A stretch of DNA of 5,054 nt from Mycoplasmatota bacterium (GTDB taxonomy: Bacteria > Bacillota_I > Bacilli_A > RF39 > UBA660): contig JAAZDL010000112.1 of assembly GCA_012512795.1 (NCBI GenBank), positions 1-5,054 of the forward strand, in the 5' to 3' direction. Under the pieces are notes generated by a model that saw only the letters and a program-made list of their open reading frames with translations, was not told the origin of the DNA and searched no databases. Positions 1 through 5,052 of the stretch are shown here, one piece after another. Numbering within the stretch: position 1 is the first letter of the stretch; each line of letters opens with the position of its first letter. A program made the translations under genes and the position numbers.

Positions 1-27
1 ATAGATTAACTTTTTTTGTTGATATAA

Positions 28-55
28 TTGAAATAAAATGTGAAAGTGTTATAAT
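28..55 (+). promoter_or_regulatory. Predicted sigma-A type promoter of the zinc-ribbon / Lgt-like operon
   Basis: The -35 box TTGAAA at 28-33 matches the consensus at five of six positions. A 16-base spacer leads to a perfect TATAAT at 50-55. TG at 47-48 followed by one base makes it an extended -10 element. Transcription would start near 62, giving a leader of about 30 bases before the start codon at 95. A second extended -10, TGATATAAT (20-28), lies upstream, but its -35 box would fall at or beyond the window edge, so tandem promoters are possible. Inferred from sequence only. Confidence 0.72.
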
Positions 56-81
56 TTTTATATAAAATATATTAAATTAAA

Positions 82-86
82 AGAGG
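82..86 (+). promoter_or_regulatory. Ribosome binding site that decides the start of the first gene
   Basis: AGAGG lies 8 bases before the ATG at 95 but only 2 bases before the in-frame ATG at 89. The first distance is normal for initiation and the second is too short, so the start is placed at 95. A near-identical AAGAGGTAATG string precedes the third gene of the operon, where the chosen ATG again lies just downstream of the first ATG-like triplet. Confidence 0.7.
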
Positions 87-94
87 TAATGGTT

Positions 95-682
95 ATGATA
101 TGTGAAAAATGCGGAAAGCCTATTCCTAATGGCTATCATTATTGTCCTGCATGCAAACTAGCTGAAGATCCAGAATATTTAAAATATAAAGAAAGTATTA
201 ATAATAGTCAAAATATAACTAAAGTACAATCGCCAAATGTTACAAGCCTTGTTAATGGTAAAAATATAACATATATAAAACCAACAACTGAACCAATAGT
301 TCAAAATGAAGTTTTTGTAAAATGCCAGTGTGGTCAAAAATTAGAACCTGGTTGGAAATTTTGTCCTCAATGTAAGATTCCAATCACTGTTGAAATATCA
401 AGCAATGTAGAAAACAAAGAGGAAACGACTAAAGAAAATGTTGGAATTTATGTTGCAATCTTTTTTTCTTGTATAATATTGAGTTTCATTATACGTAAAT
501 ATAACTATTTCTTTTATGTTTTTTCCTTAGGTACATTAGTAACTGCTTTAATAAAATATCCTAATTCCAAAGCGATTAAAACATTGTTTGCTGCAATTTC
601 TGGAATGTTGGTTTTATATATTCTTGCTATTGTTTTTCTTATAGCATCTTGTGCAAGTGCTGCTAGTTCTTGTGTAGGATAA
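95..682 (+). CDS. Membrane protein with two N-terminal zinc ribbons and three predicted helices
   Basis: This is a 195-residue protein of unknown function. The first zinc ribbon uses C3, C6, C17 and C20 in the usual CxxC...CPxC layout. The second uses C77, C79, C90 and C93, with an unusual CxC first knuckle but a normal GWKFCPQC second knuckle. A polar Asn/Thr-rich linker joins them. Hydrophobic segments follow at about 116-133, 138-153 and 163-186, so the ribbons are probably cytoplasmic and the C-terminus external. The protein ends in two cysteines, C186 and C193; C186 follows an Ile-Ala-Ser resembling a lipobox, placed at the wrong end of the protein. Such ribbons usually bind zinc for structure or partner binding, but no partner can be named. 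It is the first gene of the operon, 11 bases before the Lgt-like gene. The start at 95 is preferred over 89 on ribosome-site spacing. Confidence 0.85.
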   Translation: MICEKCGKPIPNGYHYCPACKLAEDPEYLKYKESINNSQNITKVQSPNVTSLVNGKNITYIKPTTEPIVQNEVFVKCQCGQKLEPGWKFCPQCKIPITVEISSNVENKEETTKENVGIYVAIFFSCIILSFIIRKYNYFFYVFSLGTLVTALIKYPNSKAIKTLFAAISGMLVLYILAIVFLIASCASAASSCVG

Positions 683-686
683 GGAG
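681..686 (+). promoter_or_regulatory. Ribosome binding site fixing the start of the Lgt-like gene
   Basis: AAGGAG overlaps the stop codon of the preceding gene and lies 7 bases before the ATG at 694. The longer reading frame beginning with TTG at 670 lies inside the upstream gene, has no such site, and would add only eight unlikely residues. The ATG at 694 is therefore chosen. Confidence 0.8.
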
Positions 687-693
687 AAGTAAG

Positions 694-1410
694 ATGTTTA
701 ATACAAAGATACCATTATATAGTATTATGATTTTGCTCTCATTAGTAGCGAATATTATAGTAGTTATATATGTTAGCAAAAAGTTTAGTTTTACAAAAGA
801 AGAAATTATTGGAGCCCTTATATATGAAAATATTGGAATTATTGCAGGAGCAAAAATTTTAACATATATACAAAATTATCATCAATATGGAACATTTGAT
901 TTTCTTAGTTTAGGATTATCTGCCTATGGAGGTGTTGTTGGAGCTATTATATGTTTAATAATATTTAGCTTTCAATTTAAAAAATCTTTAAAAGATATGC
1001 TATTTACTTTTATGCCAACAATCCCTTTAATGTATGCGATAGGAAAAATTGGCTGTTTTCTTGTTGGTTGTTGTCACGGTATAGAATATAACGGTTTAGG
1101 AAGTGTTGTTTATAAATATTCATCTATAGCCCCTAAAAATGTATCTTTATTTCCTGTTCAGCTAGTAGAAACAATAGTATTTATATTAATATTTATATAT
1201 ATGATAAATAAAATTGTTAAAAATAAGTTTACTTGGAATATTTTAGGTATAAATTTTATTTTATGTGGAGCTAGTAAGTTTATTCTTGATTTCTTAAGAA
1301 TCAGTCATATTAATGTTATAATTTCGTTAAATCAAATAATAAGTTTAGTGTTTGTATTTATTGGATTTTTTATAATTATATTTAATAAAAAAATAAGAGG
1401 TAATGTATGA
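694..1410 (+). CDS. Lgt-like (prolipoprotein diacylglyceryl transferase superfamily) membrane protein
   Basis: This 238-residue polytopic membrane protein has about seven hydrophobic segments. True Lgt transfers diacylglyceryl from phosphatidylglycerol to the lipobox cysteine of prolipoproteins at the outer face of the membrane. Family signs in order are AYGGVVGA (77-84, where Lgt has its HGG motif), GKIGCFLVGCCHG (117-129, the GRxxNFxNxE region), FPVQLVE (153-159, the HPxQLYE motif), FILDFLR (196-202, the EFxR motif with R202) and LNQIISL (212-218, the GQxLSL motif). Several residues important in E. coli Lgt are changed: His103 to Tyr78, Arg143 to Lys118, Asn146 to Cys121 and Glu151 to Cys126, while the late Arg is kept. 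Length is somewhat below the usual 260-290. A GCFLxGCC variant is, from memory, common in Lgt paralogs of unknown role, so this is probably not the housekeeping enzyme. The gene sits between two zinc-ribbon genes and its stop overlaps the next start. Family assignment is fairly sure; function is open. Confidence 0.8.
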   Translation: MFNTKIPLYSIMILLSLVANIIVVIYVSKKFSFTKEEIIGALIYENIGIIAGAKILTYIQNYHQYGTFDFLSLGLSAYGGVVGAIICLIIFSFQFKKSLKDMLFTFMPTIPLMYAIGKIGCFLVGCCHGIEYNGLGSVVYKYSSIAPKNVSLFPVQLVETIVFILIFIYMINKIVKNKFTWNILGINFILCGASKFILDFLRISHINVIISLNQIISLVFVFIGFFIIIFNKKIRGNV

Positions 1411-2306
1411 AATGTAAAATGTGTAATAATGAAATTAAGGAAACCATGAAATATTGTCCTTTTTGTAGTACGGATTTAACAAAGCAAATTAGTATTAAAA
1501 AAAGAAAAAATATATATGCTATATGTTTAGTTGTATTAATTACTATTTCTATAATAGCGATTAATGAATTCTTATCTACAAGAGAAACAAAAAATGAAAT
1601 TAAAGAAAGACTTCCTGAAATAGTTAAAAGTATATGTAATAATAACTATGAAATTGTTTATGAAAACAAAAATCTTCCATATCAAGGAATATATGAATGT
1701 AAAAATAATAATTATGTGTATTTTATAAAACATTCAGAGGAAAAAGGTGAAAATGCCCAAGATAAAAGAGCTGAAATGTATGAAATAGGATATGTTTATC
1801 ATGAAGATATAGAAAAAGTATTCCCTGGTGAAGCATATTTCTATCGTGAGTCTAGAATAAGTACTTTATCTAATGAATTAAAAATTGCATTAGTTGCTGA
1901 AAATGAAGATGACTTATTAGATAAATATTCTGAGAAGTTATATCAACTAATTAAAAATTTAAACTCTGAATTTAAAAATGATTTGCTATTGATTGTATAT
2001 TATAATAGTAATCTTGTTGGGATTAAGACAACTTATGAAAAACTGTTTTTAATGGCAAGTTTTTATTCGAATAATGTTTCTCAGTATTATGGATTGCAAA
2101 GAGGTTATGGAGAATATGTCTTTTCTGATGCAGACCCTACCGAAATACTTGGTAGTATCTTTGTTAGCCCATCAAATTATCTAACAAGCGCTAGAGATGC
2201 TCTTAAAAAAAATAGACATATTAAAGTTGAAATTGTTGATGGAAAAACTATAACTTTAGATGATTTTCTTTATAAACTTAGTTATTCTTTTGAATCTCCT
2301 TTGTGA
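1407..2306 (+). CDS. Zinc-ribbon protein with one membrane helix and a large unrecognised C-terminal domain
   Basis: This is a 299-residue protein of unknown function. A compact N-terminal zinc ribbon uses C3, C6, C17 and C20. A basic patch (KKRK, 31-34) precedes one hydrophobic segment at about 36-55, so the ribbon should be cytoplasmic and residues 58-299 external. The C-terminal part is charged, rich in Tyr, Asn, Glu and Lys, and mixed alpha/beta in appearance; I recognise no family in it. It has no N-terminal signal peptide or lipobox. AGAGG at 1396-1400 lies 6 bases before the ATG, and the ATGA overlap with the stop of the Lgt-like gene indicates translational coupling. The ribbon/helix/ectodomain plan recurs in many Firmicute membrane proteins. 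It is the last gene of the operon, with no terminator of its own before the pyr leader. Confidence 0.87.
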   Translation: MKCKMCNNEIKETMKYCPFCSTDLTKQISIKKRKNIYAICLVVLITISIIAINEFLSTRETKNEIKERLPEIVKSICNNNYEIVYENKNLPYQGIYECKNNNYVYFIKHSEEKGENAQDKRAEMYEIGYVYHEDIEKVFPGEAYFYRESRISTLSNELKIALVAENEDDLLDKYSEKLYQLIKNLNSEFKNDLLLIVYYNSNLVGIKTTYEKLFLMASFYSNNVSQYYGLQRGYGEYVFSDADPTEILGSIFVSPSNYLTSARDALKKNRHIKVEIVDGKTITLDDFLYKLSYSFESPL

Positions 2307-2321
2307 GATATAAAAAAGTAG

Positions 2322-2350
2322 TTGCATTTTATAATAAGATTTAGTATAAT
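2322..2350 (+). promoter_or_regulatory. Predicted promoter of the pyrB-pyrI transcript
   Basis: TTGCAT at 2322-2327, a 17-base spacer and a perfect TATAAT at 2345-2350 lie in the gap after the zinc-ribbon operon. The -35 box matches only the TTG half of the consensus. The start point would be near A2356-A2358, giving a leader of about 150 bases before pyrB that carries a terminator hairpin. No PyrR-type binding loop was recognised in this leader. The site is inferred from sequence and spacing alone. Confidence 0.62.
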
Positions 2351-2367
2351 TTTAAAGAAGAAAGTTT

Positions 2368-2375
2368 GGAAGTGA
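2368..2375 (+). promoter_or_regulatory. Ribosome binding site of the putative pyr leader peptide
   Basis: GGAAGTGA matches the AGGAGGTGA complement of the 16S rRNA tail apart from one internal mismatch. Its GGAAG core ends 7 bases before the TTG at 2380, which is optimal spacing. There is no other function for a strong ribosome site here, because pyrB has its own GGAGG at 2496-2500. This is the main evidence that the short ORF downstream is translated. Confidence 0.6.
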
Positions 2376-2379
2376 TTTT

Positions 2380-2460
2380 TTGAAATATTTTATAGATAAA
2401 ATTTATTGTGTTTCTAAAAATATTTTTAATAATTTATTAATAATAAGATATGAATTTTGA
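2380..2460 (+). CDS. Putative 26-residue leader peptide of the pyrB-pyrI attenuator
   Basis: The short ORF starts with TTG at 2380 behind a well-spaced ribosome site and runs 26 codons to TGA at 2458-2460. It begins MKYFIDKIYC and ends LLIIRYEF. The stop codon falls in the 4-base loop of the terminator hairpin (2445-2472), so a ribosome reaching the end of the ORF would cover the 5' arm and prevent hairpin formation. The coding stretch is U-rich and contains only one C, and its start codon overlaps a run of six T (2376-2381). In the known E. coli pyrBI attenuator, a translated leader overlaps the terminator and RNA polymerase pauses at U-rich sites when UTP is low. The same layout here suggests an analogous regulatory peptide whose own sequence is unimportant. 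It could still be a chance ORF in AT-rich DNA. Confidence 0.5.
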   Translation: MKYFIDKIYCVSKNIFNNLLIIRYEF

Positions 2461-2477
2461 AATTCATATCTTTTTTT
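2445..2477 (+). terminator. Rho-independent terminator / attenuator hairpin before pyrB
   Basis: AAGATATGAATT (2445-2456) and AATTCATATCTT (2461-2472) form a perfect 12-bp stem around the loop TTGA. The 3' side runs into seven T (2471-2477). It lies about 30 bases before the pyrB start and after the predicted pyr promoter, so it should act as an attenuator in the pyr leader. It can also end read-through transcripts from the zinc-ribbon operon, for which no other terminator is visible. The stem is AT-rich, so it may be only moderately efficient. Confidence 0.82.
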
Positions 2478-2506
2478 ATTATTTTAAACTTTTATGGAGG
2501 AATTAG

Positions 2507-3430
2507 ATGTTAAAAGGAAAAAGTTTGATAGACCCCAATGATTTATCGACAAGTGAACTAGAAGAGATTTTGATACTTGCAAATGACATTATAGAAGACC
2601 CTAAAAAGTTTTGTAAATGTTGTGAGGGGAAACTCTTAGCTACTCTTTTTTATGAACCTAGTACTAGAACAAGGTTTAGTTTTGAAGCAGCTATGCTTCG
2701 TTTAGGAGGTCAAGTAATAGGTTTTTCAGAACCTAATTCAAGTTCTGTTGCAAAAGGAGAAAGTATAGCAGATACTATTAGAACAATTGAATGCTACTCT
2801 GATATTGTAGTAATGAGGCATCCAAAAGAAGGAGCACCTAAAATAGCAAGTTTAAATGCTAGTATACCTGTAATTAACGCTGGAGATGGAGGACATAATC
2901 ATCCTACACAAACACTGACAGATCTTCTTACTATATTTAAAGTAAAAGGAACATTTGAAAACCTAAAAATAGGGATATGTGGAGATTTAAAATTTGGAAG
3001 AACGGTTCATTCTTTAATAAAAGCTATGTCACATTATTCAGGGGTGTCGTTTGTATTTATATCTCCAGAAGAACTTAAAATACCATATTATATAAAAAAA
3101 GAGATTTTAATGAAAGGTAAAATTAACTTCATTGAAACTGATAATCTAGAAGAATCTATTTTTGATTTAGATATTCTTTATATGACTAGAGTTCAAAGAG
3201 AAAGATTTTTTAATGAAGATGATTACTTGAGATTAAAAGATATATTTGTTTTAGATAATTTAAAATTACAAAAAGCTAAAGAATCACTTAGTATAATGCA
3301 TCCTCTTCCGAGAGTAAATGAGATTAGTGTTGAGGTAGATAGTGATAATAGAGCAATATACTTTAAACAAGCAAAATATGGTATGTATGTTAGAATGTCT
3401 TTAATATTAAAATTATTAGGGCTTAAATAA
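2507..3430 (+). CDS. pyrB: Aspartate carbamoyltransferase, catalytic subunit
   Basis: PyrB condenses carbamoyl phosphate with L-aspartate to N-carbamoyl-L-aspartate and phosphate, the committed step of de novo pyrimidine synthesis, in the cytoplasm. The length, 307 residues, is close to the 310 of the E. coli chain. Visible active-site elements are the carbamoyl-phosphate loop FYEPSTRTRFSFE (48-60), the 80s loop SSSVAKGES with K83, R104, HPTQ (H132, Q135), the DLKFGRTVHSL segment with R165, TRVQ (R228, Q230) and HPLPR (265-269). These match the substrate-binding residues known from E. coli. The bacterial class with separate regulatory chains forms dodecamers of catalytic trimers and regulatory dimers, which fits pyrI lying 10 bases downstream. 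GGAGG at 2496-2500 lies 6 bases before the ATG. Expression is probably controlled by the terminator and leader ORF just upstream. Confidence 0.98.
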   Translation: MLKGKSLIDPNDLSTSELEEILILANDIIEDPKKFCKCCEGKLLATLFYEPSTRTRFSFEAAMLRLGGQVIGFSEPNSSSVAKGESIADTIRTIECYSDIVVMRHPKEGAPKIASLNASIPVINAGDGGHNHPTQTLTDLLTIFKVKGTFENLKIGICGDLKFGRTVHSLIKAMSHYSGVSFVFISPEELKIPYYIKKEILMKGKINFIETDNLEESIFDLDILYMTRVQRERFFNEDDYLRLKDIFVLDNLKLQKAKESLSIMHPLPRVNEISVEVDSDNRAIYFKQAKYGMYVRMSLILKLLGLK

Positions 3431-3440
3431 GGAGGATTAT

Positions 3441-3875
3441 ATGTTATCTATTAATGGAATTAAAAAAGGTGTAGTTATTGATCATATTAAACAAGGAGTA
3501 GGGGTTAGTATATTTAACTTTTTAGCTCTAGATAAGGCAAACTATAGAGTAGCATTAATAATGAATGTCCCAAGTGTTAAAATGGGTTTAAAAGACATTA
3601 TAAAAATAGAAAATGAAATAGAAATAGATTTAGATATATTAGGATTAATTGATCCTAATATAACTATCAATATTATTGAAGATGAAGTAGTAAAAAAGAA
3701 ATTTAAACCACATATACCTAACAAGATAGAAAATATTGTAAAATGTAAAAATCCTAGATGTGTTACATCTATTGAAAAAAATATAAATCATAAATTTATA
3801 TTAGTTAGCAAAAAAGATCAAGAATACAGATGCGATTTTTGTGATGAAATTATAAAAATTCAAAACTTATTATAA
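3441..3875 (+). CDS. pyrI: Aspartate carbamoyltransferase, regulatory subunit
   Basis: PyrI is the nucleotide-binding chain that links catalytic trimers and gives feedback control, in E. coli by CTP with UTP and activation by ATP. It has 144 residues against about 153 in E. coli. The N-terminal allosteric domain contains the conserved GVVIDHI segment (10-16). The C-terminal zinc domain has C102, C107, C131 and C134, with exactly the 5, 24 and 3 residue spacing of the E. coli cysteines. These ligands hold the contact with PyrB. AGGAGG at 3430-3435 overlaps the pyrB stop and lies 5 bases before the ATG, so the two genes form a tight operon. No further pyr gene follows. The last 6 bases overlap the end of the minus-strand HD gene, which leaves no space for a dedicated terminator between them. 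Confidence 0.97.
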   Translation: MLSINGIKKGVVIDHIKQGVGVSIFNFLALDKANYRVALIMNVPSVKMGLKDIIKIENEIEIDLDILGLIDPNITINIIEDEVVKKKFKPHIPNKIENIVKCKNPRCVTSIEKNINHKFILVSKKDQEYRCDFCDEIIKIQNLL

Positions 3876-4409
3876 TAATTCTTTAGCAATTGCATCTAGT
3901 GTTAAAAGTCTTTTTTGTATTTTATCTGGTGCGTGAGCTTTAGTATCTGCATATTGAACTTTTAATCTTATTATCTCAATATCTTTATTTGAACTATTTA
4001 CTTCAGATAGTATTATTGGTTCATCATGATTTAACACAATATAGTTAATTTTATCAATATATTTTTTATCAAAGCCTAGTCTTTTAAGGATAGAATTTGT
4101 CATTTTTGCTGATACTACAGCATGATTTTTAAAATGTCTTACTTCTTCATCTTGATATGAGAAAGGTTTTCCAATATCATGAAGTAAAACACATAATCTA
4201 ACATCAAAATTATTTTCTGCTTCTTCAACTGCTAATAAAACATGATTCCATACATCTAAATGATGGTGCGGATGATTATGTTCAAATCCTATCATATGTT
4301 TTATTTCCGGTATTAAAGAAAGTAATTCATCTAAATTATTATTTATACTTTCTCTTATATTTTTAGAAGTTAATAAATTTTTTAAAATTTTTATATTATC
4401 GTTTTTCAT
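3870..4409 (-). CDS. Standalone HD-domain protein resembling the HD region of CCA-adding enzymes
   Basis: This 179-residue cytoplasmic protein is a probable metal-dependent phosphohydrolase. HD-superfamily ligands are visible in order: H56 in VWNH, the LLHDIGKP motif with H77 and D78, H92 and H96 in HFKNH, H128 in LNHDE, and D155 in YADTKAH. The string of HDIGKP, HFxxH and a late ADxKAH resembles the HD domain of bacterial CCA-adding tRNA nucleotidyltransferases, but no nucleotidyltransferase head is present. A histidine cluster (H44, H46, H48-H50) precedes the first motif. The substrate is unknown; nucleotides, RNA ends with 2',3'-cyclic phosphate, or nucleotide second messengers are family possibilities. 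The gene starts one base after the pentapeptide gene ends, and no Shine-Dalgarno site is seen upstream, so coupled reinitiation or an SD-independent start is likely. Confidence 0.86.
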   Translation of the reverse strand: MKNDNIKILKNLLTSKNIRESINNNLDELLSLIPEIKHMIGFEHNHPHHHLDVWNHVLLAVEEAENNFDVRLCVLLHDIGKPFSYQDEEVRHFKNHAVVSAKMTNSILKRLGFDKKYIDKINYIVLNHDEPIILSEVNSSNKDIEIIRLKVQYADTKAHAPDKIQKRLLTLDAIAKELL

Positions 4410-4410
4410 T

Positions 4411-5040
4411 TTAATATTTTATAGTAATATGTAAATACTTAGATAATTCTATAGATTGATACATATTTACTATTAGTCCTTTCATTGAATTTAAATCTAT
4501 TTTTATATTTTCTATATCGCAAGTTGTTAAGTCAATATCTTTTAAAGAAGTATTAATTACTTCAATTGATTTTAAAAGTGTATTCTCAAATAAAACATTT
4601 TTAAAACTACTTTCATAAAAATAAGATTCACTAATATCACTATTTTTAAACAATACTTTTTCCATTTTAGTAGTATATAAATTTAAATATTTAGAATTAC
4701 AATTAACAAATATAATATTTTTTAATGAAGAAGCTGCAAAAGAACAACCAAATAACTTAGAATTGTTAAATTCTACTCTATGTATTGTTTTTTTATCAAA
4801 GACTTTATTTGATAAGTCACAGTTTTCAAATATACAATCCACTAGTTCAATATTATCAAAATTTATATTTGAAAAGTCAATATTTACAAACTTACAGCTA
4901 TTAATTGTTATATTTGATAATGTGATTTCTTTTTTTGAATTTTCTTCAAATAAAATATTTTCAAAAGTTTTAATATTACCAAAAATATTATTTTCTAAAT
5001 ATTTAATTATAGGTTTTGAAATTAAATTTTTATTTTTCAT
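4411..5040 (-). CDS. Pentapeptide-repeat protein
   Basis: This 209-residue protein is a near-perfect right-handed quadrilateral beta-helix. Every fifth residue from L41 to V191 is Phe, Leu, Ile, Met or Val, with one exception (S116), giving 31 repeats in one phase or nearly eight coils. The residue two before each centre is mostly Cys, Ser, Thr, Ile or Val (C49, C69, C74, C99, C114, C174), as the fold requires. An N-terminal segment of about 40 residues and a C-terminal cap (MKGLIVNMYQSIELSKYLHI) flank it. No signal peptide or membrane segment is visible. Some pentapeptide proteins such as Qnr and MfpA mimic DNA and protect gyrase, but nothing here shows that role. It is followed at one base by the HD gene, so they are probably co-transcribed. 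The ATG at 5040 has no Shine-Dalgarno site, and the frame stays open to the window edge, so a start beyond the window is possible. Confidence 0.9.
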   Translation of the reverse strand: MKNKNLISKPIIKYLENNIFGNIKTFENILFEENSKKEITLSNITINSCKFVNIDFSNINFDNIELVDCIFENCDLSNKVFDKKTIHRVEFNNSKLFGCSFAASSLKNIIFVNCNSKYLNLYTTKMEKVLFKNSDISESYFYESSFKNVLFENTLLKSIEVINTSLKDIDLTTCDIENIKIDLNSMKGLIVNMYQSIELSKYLHITIKY

Positions 5041-5046
5041 AAATAG

Positions 5047-5052
5047 ATTATA
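5047..5052 (-). promoter_or_regulatory. Possible -10 element very close to the pentapeptide gene start
   Basis: Read on the minus strand, a perfect TATAAT is followed by six bases (CTATTT) and then the ATG of the pentapeptide gene. A promoter here would start transcription at or within a base or two of the start codon, giving a leaderless message. The -35 region lies outside the window, so the promoter cannot be confirmed. Confidence 0.35.

Noticed and set aside
11..17. T7 run as the tail of a terminator from an upstream gene
   Set aside because: The stem would lie before the window, so it cannot be seen.
89..94. ATG at 89 as the start of the first gene
   Set aside because: Only 2 bases separate it from AGAGG; the ATG at 95 has 8. 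The two differ by two residues.
670..693. Longer start (TTG at 670) for the Lgt-like gene
   Set aside because: It lies inside the previous gene without a ribosome site, whereas AAGGAG is correctly placed for the ATG at 694.
2294..2309. Hairpin ATCTC/GAGAT at the end of the third gene as an operon terminator
   Set aside because: The stem has only 5 bp and is followed by an A-run rather than a T-run.
2387..2440. Small AT-only inverted repeats in the pyr leader (2387-2402, 2416-2427, 2426-2440)
   Set aside because: They contain no G-C pairs and are expected by chance in such AT-rich DNA. One could be a weak pause hairpin, but I cannot support it.
2399..2457. Possible antiterminator pairing of 2399-2406 with 2450-2457
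   Set aside because: Eight pairs, all A-U plus one G-U, are too weak to compete with the 12-bp terminator stem. Ribosome occlusion explains the layout better.
3542..3724. 60-codon open frame on the minus strand inside pyrI
   Set aside because: It is fully antisense to the well-supported pyrI gene, its product is a low-complexity hydrophobic string, and no ribosome site precedes it.
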